Origin: Corallococcus coralloides DSM 2259
GTDB lineage: Bacteria > Myxococcota > Myxococcia > Myxococcales > Myxococcaceae
Direction: 5' to 3'
DNA length: 64,000 nucleotides
Assembly (NCBI RefSeq): GCF_000255295.1
Contig: NC_017030.1
Span: 372,001 to 436,000, forward strand
Shown here: positions 43,218 to 52,371 of the stretch, in pieces
How the letters are laid out: every line of letters begins with the position of its first letter
Position numbering within the stretch: position 1 is the first letter of the stretch
The notes under the pieces: generated by a model
Seen by the model: only the letters and a program-made list of their open reading frames with translations
Told to the model about the DNA's origin: nothing
Databases searched by the model: none
Position numbers and translations under genes: made by a program

Positions 43218-43931
43218 CTAGTTGCTCACCTGGAAGGGGATGCCGAGCGAACCGAACGGCGCCCCCGATTCCGCGTCCACCAGGTTCAACTGGAGCGTCA
43301 CCGCGTCCTCCCGGTGGGCCACGCCCTGGAAGTAGAGGAAGCCCTCCTGCGTGCCGCCGGGCTCCAGCGTGCCCTCCGGCAGCGCGTTGTTGAGCATGTC
43401 CGCGGTGGGCAGCGGCGGCTCGTAGTAGTACGGCGCCCCGTAGAAGGAGCCGCCCCAGCCCCAGGGGCCGCCGTACCAGCCCGGTCCCCAGCCGCCGCGC
43501 CAGGGCCCGTAGCCGTAGCCGCCGCCCACCCACGCACTGCCCACGGGGTACATCGCCGGGCTGATGCGGGCGGGCGCGTCCGAATCATTCGAGGACGTCG
43601 CCTGCCGCAGCGACAGGGGGGGCAGCGCGCTGTAGCGGAAGCGCGACGCCGCACCCACCAGCGCGAAGTTCTTGTACTGGAGGCGGAGCGGACGGTCCCC
43701 ATTGTTCTCCAGCCGGACGTAGACGGGGGTGACCCGTCGCTCCAGGTCGGACGGCGAGCCCTGCCACGCCGAGCCGTCCGCAGTGAGCCGCACGCCCGCT
43801 TCCTCCGTGATGGCGCTGCTCTTGCCTCCCTGGAGGATTCCCGCTTCCGGCACGGGCCGCAGCTTCGTCTCCGCCGCGCAGCCCGCCATCAGCATCAACC
43901 CCAGGGCCCCCACTCCCAGTGCTCCTCGCAT
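43218..43931 (-). CDS. Lipoprotein of unknown function
   Basis: 237 aa. Lipobox LMAGC (Cys18 in MRGALGVGALGLMLMAGC). The mature part begins with a polar segment (VRLTADGSAWQGSP), then an Ig/beta-sandwich-like stretch (RRVTPVYVRLENNGDRPLRLQYKNFAL), a Gly/Tyr/Trp-rich insert (GGGYGYGPWRGGWGPGWYG), and LEPGGTQEGFLYFQG with a final NLVDAESGAPFGSLGIPFQV. Residues without charge bias suggest outer-membrane or periplasmic exposure. I do not recognise a family beyond similar myxobacterial lipoproteins. Confidence 0.75.
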   Translation of the reverse strand: MRGALGVGALGLMLMAGCAAETKLRPVPEAGILQGGKSSAITEEAGVRLTADGSAWQGSPSDLERRVTPVYVRLENNGDRPLRLQYKNFALVGAASRFRYSALPPLSLRQATSSNDSDAPARISPAMYPVGSAWVGGGYGYGPWRGGWGPGWYGGPWGWGGSFYGAPYYYEPPLPTADMLNNALPEGTLEPGGTQEGFLYFQGVAHREDAVTLQLNLVDAESGAPFGSLGIPFQVSN

Positions 43932-44044
43932 CGCATGCCTCCTCGTACTTCAAGGTAGGGCGTGCGGCGTTCAGGGGATGACATGCCTTGTGCTCCACCC
44001 CGGGCAGCGGGCGGGCGGGACAGGGCTCTTCACCCGTGCGTCTC

Positions 44045-44971
44045 TCAGGGCTGGGGCGTCACCGGTTCCGCGGCGGTGGCGGGCCAGGCGGGTGCGTTGA
44101 CGAAGTCCCAGTCCTGATGGCGTGCCCAGGCCTCGAAGGTCTGCCAGCCCACGCGCGGGTAGCTGTTGCGCAGGGTGAGGATGTCCGCGTGATAGCCCAC
44201 GCGGTCCAGCCACTCGAACATGGCCGCCAGGTCCTCGCTCTGCTGCTGGATTTGATCCAACGGGATCTGCTCGAAGTGGATGCGGTGGCCGCCCACCATG
44301 GAGAGCAGCGCCGCGGCCTGCTGGCCCGTCACCTCGTCGGAGGCGACTTCAATGCGCTCGCCGATGAAGCGCTCCGGGTCACTCAGCACGTGCATCGCGA
44401 AGCCGGCCAGGTCGTCCACCGCCACCATCTGGAGGCCGCGCGTCGCGGGCAGTCCCAGGGCCAGCTTCCCCGCCGCCAGCATGTCGCGCGTGGGCGGGTG
44501 GAGGAGGTTCTCCATGAAGAAGGTGGGGGCCAGGATGGTGAAGGGCATGTCCCGCCGCCGCAGGTACAGCTCCACGGCGTGCTTGCTGTCGAAGTGCGGG
44601 ATGCCGGTGAGCTCCGACGCGCCCGCCACGGACGAGTACACGAAGTGCCGCACGTTGGCGCGCTTCGCCGCGTCCGCCAGGTTCTTGCCGTGCTGGACCT
44701 CCGCGTCCACGCCGCCCCCGCCGAAGGGCGTGGCCATGGCGTAGACGGCGTCCACGCCGCGCATGGCGCTCTCCAGGGACACGGGGTCGTCATAGTCGCC
44801 CTGGGCCAGGGTGACGCCGGGCCTGCGCAGGGCGCGGGCGGCCGGGGCGTCCGCGTCCCGCACCAGCGCCACCACGTGATGCCCCCGGTCGGCGAGCTTG
44901 CGGAGGACCGCACCGCCCTGCTGGCCGGTGGCGCCAGTGACGAGCACGGTGATGGAGAAATCCACGGGCAT
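44045..44971 (-). CDS. NmrA-like NAD(P)-binding reductase
   Basis: 308 aa. Atypical short-chain dehydrogenase with VLVTGATGQQGGAVLRKLADRG (dinucleotide-binding GxxGxxG), VVALVRDADA, VTLAQGDYDDPVSLESAMRGVDAVY and FVYSSVAGASELTGIPHFDSKHAVELYL, where a Tyr-x-x-x-Lys active site is not evident; the family instead keeps S-K in HFDSK. NmrA-like proteins range from redox sensors to quinone or phenylcoumaran-type reductases, so the role is open. It is transcribed alone, divergent from the coiled-coil gene. Confidence 0.85.
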   Translation of the reverse strand: MPVDFSITVLVTGATGQQGGAVLRKLADRGHHVVALVRDADAPAARALRRPGVTLAQGDYDDPVSLESAMRGVDAVYAMATPFGGGGVDAEVQHGKNLADAAKRANVRHFVYSSVAGASELTGIPHFDSKHAVELYLRRRDMPFTILAPTFFMENLLHPPTRDMLAAGKLALGLPATRGLQMVAVDDLAGFAMHVLSDPERFIGERIEVASDEVTGQQAAALLSMVGGHRIHFEQIPLDQIQQQSEDLAAMFEWLDRVGYHADILTLRNSYPRVGWQTFEAWARHQDWDFVNAPAWPATAAEPVTPQP

Positions 44972-45130
44972 GGGTTCAGACCTCCGGACGCGACGTGTCA
45001 CGGAAAACTGGAGACGCCCCCTTCCATTGGCGAGGCCCGGAAGCCGCAGTGTCCTCCCCCGAGCACAGGCTCCCGAGGCAGGCAGGCGACCTGAAGGGAG
45101 GGGCAGGCGGCATGGCATCCTCCCGGCCCC

Positions 45131-45736
45131 ATGAGCAAGCGTGACACGCCCCCGTCCTCCGAGCTGGTCTCCGCCGCCCAGGCGCTCGACGCCGAGTTGC
45201 TGCGCTTCGAGGCGCTGTCGGAGCAGCTGAAGGAGGCGCCCCTGACGTCGGAGAAGCACCTGGAGCGCGCGTCGAAGACGCTCAAGGACCTGGCGGACCT
45301 GGACGACGCCTTGCGCCTGCGCGTGGGCGCGCTGGTGCAGGCCATCACCGGGGTGCGCAACCGGCAGCAGGCGCAGGCGGACGCGGTCAACCTGTGCGCG
45401 CAGGAGCTGCAGCAGCGCACGGAGGTGTTCAAGGAGCTGCTCACGCGCTACGGCGCGCTGGGGCAGAGCGCGGCGGACCTCAACGGGCGCATGCAGGAGT
45501 TCGCGGCGCTGCGCCAGCAGGCCACGCGCACGGCGGAGGAGGAAGCGCGGCTCACGGAGGTCTTCACCGCGCTCCAGGCGCGCATGGCGGAGGTGGCGGA
45601 CGATGCGGCCACGCTGACGCGCGCGGCGGAGGAGGCGAAGTTCACCGACATCGGCCGGCAGGCGGAGTCCCTGCGCCAGCAGCTGCTCTCCGCGCGCAAC
45701 AAGCTGGGCCTGTTGCACCAGAGCCTGTCGAAGTGA
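45131..45736 (+). CDS. Coiled-coil protein of unknown function
   Basis: 201 aa, predicted almost wholly helical with long heptad-like stretches rich in Ala, Leu, Glu, Arg and Gln (AQALDAELLRFEALSEQLKEA, VTGVRNRQQAQADAVNLCAQELQQR-like segment, ALRQQATRTAEEEARLTEVF, QLLSARNKLGLLHQSLSK). No signal peptide, membrane helix or catalytic motif. It is convergent with the DUF2203 gene 22 bases away. Probably a cytosolic structural or adaptor protein. Confidence 0.75.
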   Translation: MSKRDTPPSSELVSAAQALDAELLRFEALSEQLKEAPLTSEKHLERASKTLKDLADLDDALRLRVGALVQAITGVRNRQQAQADAVNLCAQELQQRTEVFKELLTRYGALGQSAADLNGRMQEFAALRQQATRTAEEEARLTEVFTALQARMAEVADDAATLTRAAEEAKFTDIGRQAESLRQQLLSARNKLGLLHQSLSK

Positions 45737-45758
45737 TGGGGCGCTTTCAGCCGAGCCT

Positions 45759-46163
45759 TCAGCTGAGATAGGTGGGCTCGAAGTCGTCCGGGCTGTCGAT
45801 GGGGCGGCGTCCGGAGAAGCCGGCCTTCAGGTCGTGCCAGTGCGCCACGGCGTTCTCGCCGTAGCGCCAGCAGAGGTAGACGGGCTCCTCGCCGCGCCGC
45901 GCGTGGAAGTCCACCAGGCCGTCCGCGCCTTTTATCTCCAGGCCCATCTCCTGGAGCGGGCCCAGCTCACCGCGGATGCGCTCCAGCAGCTCGTCGCGCT
46001 CCTCGCGGAAGGTGCGCACCTCGGCGGTGTCGGGCGGGGCCTCCGGGCCGTCCAGCACCTCCGCCAGCTTCTGCACGCGCTCCACCCAGGGGCGCACGCG
46101 CCCGAAGGTCTTCGTCAGCAACGGCACCAGCCGGCTGGCCTCTTCCACGCTGAAAAAGCGCAT
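45759..46163 (-). CDS. DUF2203 family protein
   Basis: 134 aa from ATG 46163 (MRFFSVEEASRLVPLL). The family layout is complete: the FSVEEASRLVPLL helix, a charged coiled helix ending RGELGPLQEMGLEIKG, then GLVDFHARRGEEPVYLCWRYGENAVAHWHDLKAGFSGRRPI, with the invariant LCW-x-x-GE and WH pair. The function of DUF2203 is not known. It may be co-transcribed with the SprT-like gene upstream (104-base gap). Confidence 0.88.
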   Translation of the reverse strand: MRFFSVEEASRLVPLLTKTFGRVRPWVERVQKLAEVLDGPEAPPDTAEVRTFREERDELLERIRGELGPLQEMGLEIKGADGLVDFHARRGEEPVYLCWRYGENAVAHWHDLKAGFSGRRPIDSPDDFEPTYLS

Positions 46164-46267
46164 CGGGGGGACAGCATGCAGTGTGCGCCCCCCGCAGGCC
46201 ACTCCCTTCGGGGTGTGTCACAGCGGCCGTGACCTGTCTGAAACATGTCAACAGGTGGGACGGGCGT

Positions 46268-47074
46268 TCACCCGCGCCGCAGCGATGACAGGTTTTCCAG
46301 GAGCCAGCGCCAGGCGGCTTCGCGCAGGGGGAAGGCGGCCTCGCGCGCGAGGAAGTCCGCGGTGTGTTCCGCGGCGCAGCGGCCGCTGTCGTCGTGTGAG
46401 TCGTGGGTGTCGGGGCCGGCGTCCTGGACGGTATGGGTGGCGGCGAGGTCCGCGTGCAGCAGGGCGTGGAAGACGATGAAGTCCACGACGAAGGCGGGCA
46501 CGGTGGGGCGGTCCAGGGCGGGGTGGACGCGCACCTCGCGCAGGCGTGCGTCGTAGCCGCCCAGGTGGATGGTGCGGCGGGTGCGGCGCGCGGGGCGGCG
46601 GGCCCAGCCCACCTCCACGGCGTGCACGCGCCCGTCGAAGTACGCCGCGTCCAGCCGGGCGTGGACGGCCTTGAGGTCGAAGCAGCGGCCGCGCGTGCGC
46701 AGCGGGGCGCCGGGCCTTCGCTCCCGGCGCACCTGGTCGTGGTGGGCGTGGCTGAAGGCCTCCAGCACCTCGCGGGCGGCGGTGTCCCCGGCCACGTAGA
46801 GGGCCAGGGCGCGCACCACGGCGTCGGGTGCGTCCAGGAAGAGGTGGTGCAGGCGCAGGCGCACGCCTTCGGGGAGGCGGCGGTAGCTCACCAGGGTGGC
46901 GCGGTTGTCCGTCAGGCGCAGATGCACGGGCCGGCCCAGCAGGGCGGACACGCGCCGGGCCAGTTCCGCGGCCCGGGGCAGCGCGTCCTCGCGCGAGGGC
47001 ACCCGCGAGCGCGCCGGCTCACGCCCGGGCGCCGGGGCGTCGAACATCGCCATTTGTCCGGGCGGCGGACGCAT
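46268..47074 (-). CDS. SprT-like metallopeptidase homologue lacking the catalytic glutamate
   Basis: 268 aa from ATG 47074; a second ATG at 47053 is possible. The central and C-terminal parts match SprT-like zinc proteases: YFDGRVHAVEVGWARRP, IHLGGYDARLREVRVHPALD, then VPAFVVDFIVFHALLHAD. In the last segment the zinc-binding His-x-x-x-His is present, but the catalytic Glu of HExxH is Ala (HALLH). So zinc binding may remain while proteolysis is unlikely; it may act as a binding protein. A His/Asp-rich loop follows (TVQDAGPDTHDSHDDSG). No signal peptide. Confidence 0.7.
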   Translation of the reverse strand: MRPPPGQMAMFDAPAPGREPARSRVPSREDALPRAAELARRVSALLGRPVHLRLTDNRATLVSYRRLPEGVRLRLHHLFLDAPDAVVRALALYVAGDTAAREVLEAFSHAHHDQVRRERRPGAPLRTRGRCFDLKAVHARLDAAYFDGRVHAVEVGWARRPARRTRRTIHLGGYDARLREVRVHPALDRPTVPAFVVDFIVFHALLHADLAATHTVQDAGPDTHDSHDDSGRCAAEHTADFLAREAAFPLREAAWRWLLENLSSLRRG

Positions 47075-47198
47075 TGGGGGAAAGGTAAGCCCTGCCCCCG
47101 CCCGATGGCCAGGAGGATGCGTGGCGCCGTGTCCGGCGTCCTCCGCGGGCCGTGGGCTGATCGGCCTGCACGGTCGTGTCCTTTGGCCCACGGAGCCG

Positions 47199-49616
47199 TC
47201 ACGCCTTCGGAAGCGCGGGGTACCGGTCCGCGAGCGAGGCGATGACGGCGAGCAGTTCCCCGGGCTCCACCGGCTTGGGCACGTGGCTCTGGAAGCCGGC
47301 GCGCAGCACGCGCGTGCGGTCCTCCGAGCGGGCGTACGCGGTGATGGCCACCGCCGGGGTGTGGCCTCCCTTCTCGGCGGACAGCGCGCGCACGCGCTCG
47401 ATGAAGCCGTAGCCGTCCGTGACCGGCATGCCGATGTCGGAGACGAGCACGTCCGGATGCTCCGCCTGGAGCACCTGGAGCCCCTCCATCGCGGAGCCCG
47501 CCGTCACCACGTGGGCTCCGCTGTCCTCCAGGAGCGTGCGCAGGAGCTCCCGCGCGTCCTCTTCGTCATCCACCACGAGCACGCGCACACCGCCCAGCTC
47601 CGGCGGGGGCGTGGGCAGCCGCGCCGCCACGGGAGGCTTCGGCGACGGCGGCATGGCGGGGTCTCGCCGCTGCGTGACGGACAGGGGCAGCCGCACGGTG
47701 AAGGTGGCGCCCTTGCCCTCGCCTTCGCTGGCGGCGGAGACGGTGCCGCCGTGCATCTCCACGATGTGCCGCACGATGGACAGCCCCAGTCCCAGCCCGC
47801 CCGTCTTGCGCGTGCTGCCGCTGTCGGCCTGGCGGAAGCGCTCGAAGACGTGGGGGAGGAAGGCCTCGGAGATGCCCTGGCCGGTGTCCTCCACGGTGAG
47901 CTCCACGATGGAGTCGTGCCGCGCCACCACCAGCCGCACGTGGCCGCCCTTGGGCGTGAACTTCACCGCGTTGGACAGCAGGTTCCACACCACCTGCTGG
48001 AGCCGGTGCGGGTCGCCCATGACGCTGCTGGAGGTGTCCACCGTGGCCCGCACCTCGATGTGGCGCGCGTCCGCCGCGGGGCGCACGGACTCGAGCGCCT
48101 GCTGCACCACCGCGGACAGGTCCACGGGCGCCACGTCCAGCTTGAGCTTGCCGGACACGATGCGGCTGACGTCGAGCAGGTCCTCGATGAGCTGTCCCTG
48201 CGCGCGCGCGTTGCGCTCGATGGTCTCCAGCGCGCGCTCCTGGCGGGACTCGGGCAGGTTGCCGGTGCGCAAGAGCTGCACCCAGCCGAGGATGGCCGTG
48301 AGGGGCGTGCGCAGCTCGTGGCTGATGGTGGCGAGGAACTCGTCCTTGAGCTGGTTGGCCTCCTCGGCCTCGCGGCGCGCGGCGCTCTCGCGGGCGAGCA
48401 GGGCCTCGCGCTCCACCTCCGCCTGCTTGCGGTCGGAGATGTCGATGACGCTGCCGATGTAGCCCAGGAAGTGTCCGTCCGCGTCGAAGCGGGGCGAGCC
48501 GGTGTCCACGGCCCACCGGTAGTGGCCGTCCGGGCCGCGCAGCCGGTAGTCCAGGCGGAAGGGCCGGCGGGCGGCGTTGGAGTCCGAGAAGGTCCGCCGC
48601 GTGCGCTCCAGGTCATCGGGGTGGAGGGCGTCGAACCAACCCAGGCCCAGGCCCGTGGCCTCGGTCTGGCCGGTGAAGGCGTACCAGCCCCGGTTCAGGT
48701 ACGTCGTGGCGCCCTGCGCGTCCGTCACCCAGAGCATGACGGGGGCGTGGTCCGCCATGTTGCGGAAGCGGGCCTCGCTGTCGCGAATGGCCTCCAGCAG
48801 TTGCTCGCGTTCCTGGGCCACGGTCTTCTGTTCAGTGATGTCGCGCGCGGCGGCGTAGACGAGGCCCAGCTCGGGCACGGGGCGTGAAGCCCACGCGAGC
48901 CACCGGTAGCGCCCGTCGCGGGTGCGGAAGCGGTTCTCGAAGCGCAGCGTGGGGATGCCCTGGGCCAGCTTGCGCATCTCCTCGCGGGTGGACGCCCGGT
49001 CGTCGGGGTGGACCAGGTCCATGACGGGGCGCTGGTAGAGCTCCGCCTCGCTCCACCCGAGCACGTGGACGAAGTACGCGTTCACGCGCTTGAAGTACCC
49101 GTCCAGGCCCCCGACGCAGAACATGTCCGGGGACAGCTGGAAGAAGCGCTCGCGCTCCTCGACCTCGGCGTGGCGGCGCTCGGCGCTGTCGAACGCGAAC
49201 GGGATGACGGCCTGGGCGAGCGCGTTGTCGATGCAGGCGCTGAGCACGCGCAGTTGCCGCGGCGGCACGTCCACGTCGGCGCGCTCGGCGCGGGCCAGGA
49301 TGCAGTCGCGCAGGAGGGCGTATTCGCGCGTGACGAGGGACACGTCCGCGCCCAGGCGCAGGCGCTGTCGGCCGTGGGCGCCGGAGACCTCGCTGTGGTG
49401 GAGCGAGGGGCAGCCGTCGGCGTCCTCCTCCGCATGGAGAAGCGTGACGTGGAGCTCCTCGAGGAAGGCGGGCAGGGCGTCGACGAGCTGCTCGCGTGAC
49501 AGGCGCAGGTGGGTGAAGAGGGGTGACACCCGGGCGAGCCAATCTTCCAGGAGCGCCTCGCGTTCGGTGTCCATCAGCTCGGCCAGGGACGCAGGGGGCC
49601 GGCCCCTCGTGGGCAT
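47199..49616 (-). CDS. Hybrid sensor histidine kinase/response regulator with RsbRD-like and two PAS domains
   Basis: 805 aa from ATG 49616, chosen for GGAGGG just upstream; ATG 49664 would add 16 residues. Order: RsbRD-like helical domain (~10-160, LLEDWLARVSPLFTHLRLS… LGADVSLVTREYALLRDCIL), two PAS domains (~175-290 SPDMFCVGGLDGYFKRVNAYFV and ~305-425 ADHAPVMLWVTDAQG), phosphoacceptor helix ATISHELRTPLTAILGW, HATPase (QVVWNLLSNAVKFTPKG, KTGGLGLGLSIVRHIV), and a receiver whose Asp is in VSDIGMPVTDGY. Soluble. The receiver suggests a phosphorelay to an unlinked Hpt or output protein. Confidence 0.93.
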   Translation of the reverse strand: MPTRGRPPASLAELMDTEREALLEDWLARVSPLFTHLRLSREQLVDALPAFLEELHVTLLHAEEDADGCPSLHHSEVSGAHGRQRLRLGADVSLVTREYALLRDCILARAERADVDVPPRQLRVLSACIDNALAQAVIPFAFDSAERRHAEVEERERFFQLSPDMFCVGGLDGYFKRVNAYFVHVLGWSEAELYQRPVMDLVHPDDRASTREEMRKLAQGIPTLRFENRFRTRDGRYRWLAWASRPVPELGLVYAAARDITEQKTVAQEREQLLEAIRDSEARFRNMADHAPVMLWVTDAQGATTYLNRGWYAFTGQTEATGLGLGWFDALHPDDLERTRRTFSDSNAARRPFRLDYRLRGPDGHYRWAVDTGSPRFDADGHFLGYIGSVIDISDRKQAEVEREALLARESAARREAEEANQLKDEFLATISHELRTPLTAILGWVQLLRTGNLPESRQERALETIERNARAQGQLIEDLLDVSRIVSGKLKLDVAPVDLSAVVQQALESVRPAADARHIEVRATVDTSSSVMGDPHRLQQVVWNLLSNAVKFTPKGGHVRLVVARHDSIVELTVEDTGQGISEAFLPHVFERFRQADSGSTRKTGGLGLGLSIVRHIVEMHGGTVSAASEGEGKGATFTVRLPLSVTQRRDPAMPPSPKPPVAARLPTPPPELGGVRVLVVDDEEDARELLRTLLEDSGAHVVTAGSAMEGLQVLQAEHPDVLVSDIGMPVTDGYGFIERVRALSAEKGGHTPAVAITAYARSEDRTRVLRAGFQSHVPKPVEPGELLAVIASLADRYPALPKA

Positions 49617-49766
49617 GGACCCTCCGGATGAAGGGCCGTGCTCCTGTGAACCCGACGAAGACATGAATGTTCTTGAGGTGTGGCGGCCGGGAGCACATGG
49701 GCAGGGGCGGGATGCCCTGCACCTCCCTTCCTGCCTGCGCACGGGTCAGACAGGTTCAGCGCACGG

Positions 49767-50489
49767 CTACAGCCCCAGGTACATGAGCAGCGCGCCCAGG
49801 TCCGCGTCGGACAGGGCCTCCGTGCTGTAGAGCGGCATGTTGCCGCCCACGCCGAAGAACGGCCCGTGCCGTACCTTTTCGATGACCACCTGCGCGTGCG
49901 GGATGCCCGGGAAGGCCTGGTCGTAGGTCTGCGTCACCTCCGGCAGGACCGACGCGAAGTCCGTCAGCCGGCCCTCTCCCGTGTGCGTCGCGCCGTGGCA
50001 GTTGTGGCACGCCGCCTCGTAGACCGCTTTGCCTCGCGTGACGTCGCCCCGGGGCACGTCCTGGATGTCCTTCACCACCGTGAACGGCAGCGCCGGTGCC
50101 TGCGCGTCCGGGCTGATCCGCGACAGGTACTCGTACAGCGCGCGGGAGCGCGGCTCATCCACCCCCAGCTTCGTCACCCCGCGCATGAAGTTCACGTAGC
50201 AGAAGTTCACCGCGTCCAGCAGCTGCGTCTCGTTGCCACCCCACCAGCTCGGCCGCGCCGCCACGTTGTACAGCGTGTGCCCTGAGTCGATGCGCCCCGC
50301 CTGCGCCTCCGGTGTCGTCACGTGGCACGTCTCGCACGAGAACCTGTTGTACTCGCTCGGCGACAGCCACGCGTCCCGGAACAGCGCCTGCCCGTAGTCC
50401 GCCGCGGCCTGGGGCCCCGACATGTCACCCCCGCACCCGGCCCCCACCCCCACGAGCAGCGCCGCCACACCTCCACGCAGGCCCCTCAT
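49767..50489 (-). CDS. Dihaem cytochrome c lipoprotein
   Basis: 240 aa. Lipobox GAGC (Cys19). Two haem-c attachment motifs, CETCH (52-56) and CHNCH (161-165), with probable axial Met in the later segment GGNMPLYSTEALSDADLGALLMYL, giving two cytochrome-c domains. The N-terminal part resembles the cytochrome c peroxidase/MauG fold (FRDAWLSPSEYNRFSCETCHV). It is the last gene of a four-gene run with 4-base overlaps, so it is translationally coupled to the YncE-like gene. Periplasmic, membrane-anchored electron carrier; the donor and acceptor are unknown. Confidence 0.88.
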   Translation of the reverse strand: MRGLRGGVAALLVGVGAGCGGDMSGPQAAADYGQALFRDAWLSPSEYNRFSCETCHVTTPEAQAGRIDSGHTLYNVAARPSWWGGNETQLLDAVNFCYVNFMRGVTKLGVDEPRSRALYEYLSRISPDAQAPALPFTVVKDIQDVPRGDVTRGKAVYEAACHNCHGATHTGEGRLTDFASVLPEVTQTYDQAFPGIPHAQVVIEKVRHGPFFGVGGNMPLYSTEALSDADLGALLMYLGL

Positions 50490-51724
50490 GGCTGCCCCCG
50501 CAGCAGGCTCACCGAGTCCGGAAAGATGCCCATCTTCACCGTGGACAGCACCGTGCCCTCCGCCAGGTCCACGACGTGCAACGTGCCCGGGCCGATGTGG
50601 TCCCCTTCGCAGACCGCCAGCCCGTGGCGCTCGTCCGGCGTCAGCATGAACTGGTGCACGTTGAGACAGCCCGCCTGCGACAGCTGCACCGTGCGCTGCA
50701 CCGTGGACGTCGCCGCGTCGATGACCGCCACCGCGTCCTCCTGCTGATAGGGCATGTAGAGCGTGCGGCCGTCCTGCGTGAACGCGCCGAACATGGGCGC
50801 GCCGCGCAGGTACACCGTGCGCTCCGGGTTCATCGTGCGCGTCCCGGGCTCCAGCACCTGCACCTGCTTGCTCGCGAGCGAGCTGACCCACACGTCCCCC
50901 GTCGTGGGCGACACCGTGAGCGCGTACGGCTGATGGCGTGGATTCACCGCCGTGCCCGAGCCCGCCGCCACCTTCACGCGCGTCACCGGCATGCCCGCCG
51001 CCGCCAGGTCCACCACCGCGACCTCGTCCGACCAGCACGCCACGTACGCCGTGCGCTCATCCGCGGACAGGCGCACCGCGTGCGGCGCGGGGCACACCTG
51101 CACCCGCTCCTTCACCGTCATCGTCTCCGCGTCGAGGATGACCATGCGCGCGACCATGTCCTTCTCCGGCCCGCCCTTCCGCGCCACGTCCGCGATGCGC
51201 AACAGGTCGAAGTGCGTCTGGTACAGCGTGCGCCCATCCGCGCTGACGATGACGTCCCCCGGGTTGCGGTCCACGCGCGTGGACGCCACCAACCGGTTGT
51301 CCTTCGCGCTCAGCTTCAGGCAGTAGCCGTCCGCGGTCCCCGTCCCATGCGCGCCATGCGGACCCGAGCCGCCGCCAGGCACGTAGTTGGAGATGCCCAC
51401 GTAGTAGTAGTCGCCCGCGGGCGACACCGCCGTGTGGTGCGGCCCCTCCAGCTCCACCGGGTGGAGCCCCACTGGCACGCGCGCCAGCTCGCCCCAGCCC
51501 GGCGTTCCCAGCCCGGCCATGTCCAGCAGGCTCACGGAGTCATCCAGGCTGTTCGTCACCAGCAGCCGCCCGGACGGCCCCGGAGGAGGCACCGTCGTCC
51601 CTCCCCGCGTCCACGGGTTCGGATCCGCGTACGTCAGATTGGGCACGCCCGTGCCCGGCTCCGGCGGTTCGCTCTCCTGGCACGCGCCCAACGCCAGCGC
51701 GCAAAGCCAGACCGCGCGCCTCAC
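50486..51724 (-). CDS. YncE-like beta-propeller lipoprotein
   Basis: 412 aa from a GTG at 51724 that overlaps the upstream stop (GTGA). Lipobox LGAC (Cys15). Propeller repeats of the YVTN/YncE kind: RLLVTNSLDDSVSLLDMAG, VIVSADGRTLYQTHFDLLRI, VRLSADERTAYVACWSDEVAVVDLA, LTVSPTTGDVWVSSLASKQVQVLEPG, AFTQDGRTLYMPYQQEDAVAVIDAAT. It should be a periplasmic or surface scaffold. Overlapped at its end by the cytochrome gene (ATGA), so the two are made together. Confidence 0.87.
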   Translation of the reverse strand: MRRAVWLCALALGACQESEPPEPGTGVPNLTYADPNPWTRGGTTVPPPGPSGRLLVTNSLDDSVSLLDMAGLGTPGWGELARVPVGLHPVELEGPHHTAVSPAGDYYYVGISNYVPGGGSGPHGAHGTGTADGYCLKLSAKDNRLVASTRVDRNPGDVIVSADGRTLYQTHFDLLRIADVARKGGPEKDMVARMVILDAETMTVKERVQVCPAPHAVRLSADERTAYVACWSDEVAVVDLAAAGMPVTRVKVAAGSGTAVNPRHQPYALTVSPTTGDVWVSSLASKQVQVLEPGTRTMNPERTVYLRGAPMFGAFTQDGRTLYMPYQQEDAVAVIDAATSTVQRTVQLSQAGCLNVHQFMLTPDERHGLAVCEGDHIGPGTLHVVDLAEGTVLSTVKMGIFPDSVSLLRGQP

Positions 51725-52371
51725 TTGCTCCTCCCCATCGCGAAGGGCACCGGAGTCCCCAGCGAGTACGGCCCCTCCGTGATGCGGTTCTGCACCAGGT
51801 ACGCGCTCACCACCTGCACCGTCAGCGCCTTGCCCGCCGCGTCCTTCACCGTCTGCCAGGAGCCGTCATCCAGTTGCCACTGCAACTCCGACGTCAACAC
51901 CTGCGCGATGGGGCACTCGCGCCCGGCGGCATGGACCTTCACCCAGTAGATGTCGCCGGTGTACGGCGGCAGGTGGGCCTCCGCGGTGGGCAATACCCAG
52001 TTCCCCAGCCACGCGAGCACCGAGCGCTTCGACTCGCGCGGACGGCCCTCCAAGAGAGGCGACGTGCGTCCCGGGCGCTCCAGCGACGCGCGCAGCGGGG
52101 ACGTCCACTGCCACAGCGGCGCGGACTGGTCCGTCCAGTACGCCTGCTCGGACTCGGGCGACGTGAGCGTCACCGCGCGCGAGCTGTCCTGGGGCTGGTT
52201 TCGCGCATCCACCAGCGTGCGCCACGCCTCGTCCGTGGCGCCGCCCGCGTAGAGCGGCTCCTCGCACTCGGTGACCTGGGGCTCGGTGTCGTCGCCATCG
52301 CACGCGCTCAGGGCGAGCAGCGCGACCGCGGCGGTACTCCATGGCAGGGACGTCTTCAGCTTCATGGTCAT
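51721..52371 (-). CDS. Lipoprotein of unknown function in the cytochrome operon
   Basis: 216 aa. ATG at 52371 overlaps the upstream stop (ATGA). Lipobox LSAC in MTMKLKTSLPWSTAAVALLALSAC. The mature part begins CDGDDTEPQVTECEEPLYAGG, includes SPLLEGRPRESKRSVLAWLGNWVLPTAEAHLPPYTGDIYWVKVHAAGRECPIA with a second Cys, and ends YSLGTPVPFAMGRSK. No named family recognised. Coupled start and stop with both neighbours indicate a stoichiometric component of the same complex. Confidence 0.75.
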   Translation of the reverse strand: MTMKLKTSLPWSTAAVALLALSACDGDDTEPQVTECEEPLYAGGATDEAWRTLVDARNQPQDSSRAVTLTSPESEQAYWTDQSAPLWQWTSPLRASLERPGRTSPLLEGRPRESKRSVLAWLGNWVLPTAEAHLPPYTGDIYWVKVHAAGRECPIAQVLTSELQWQLDDGSWQTVKDAAGKALTVQVVSAYLVQNRITEGPYSLGTPVPFAMGRSK

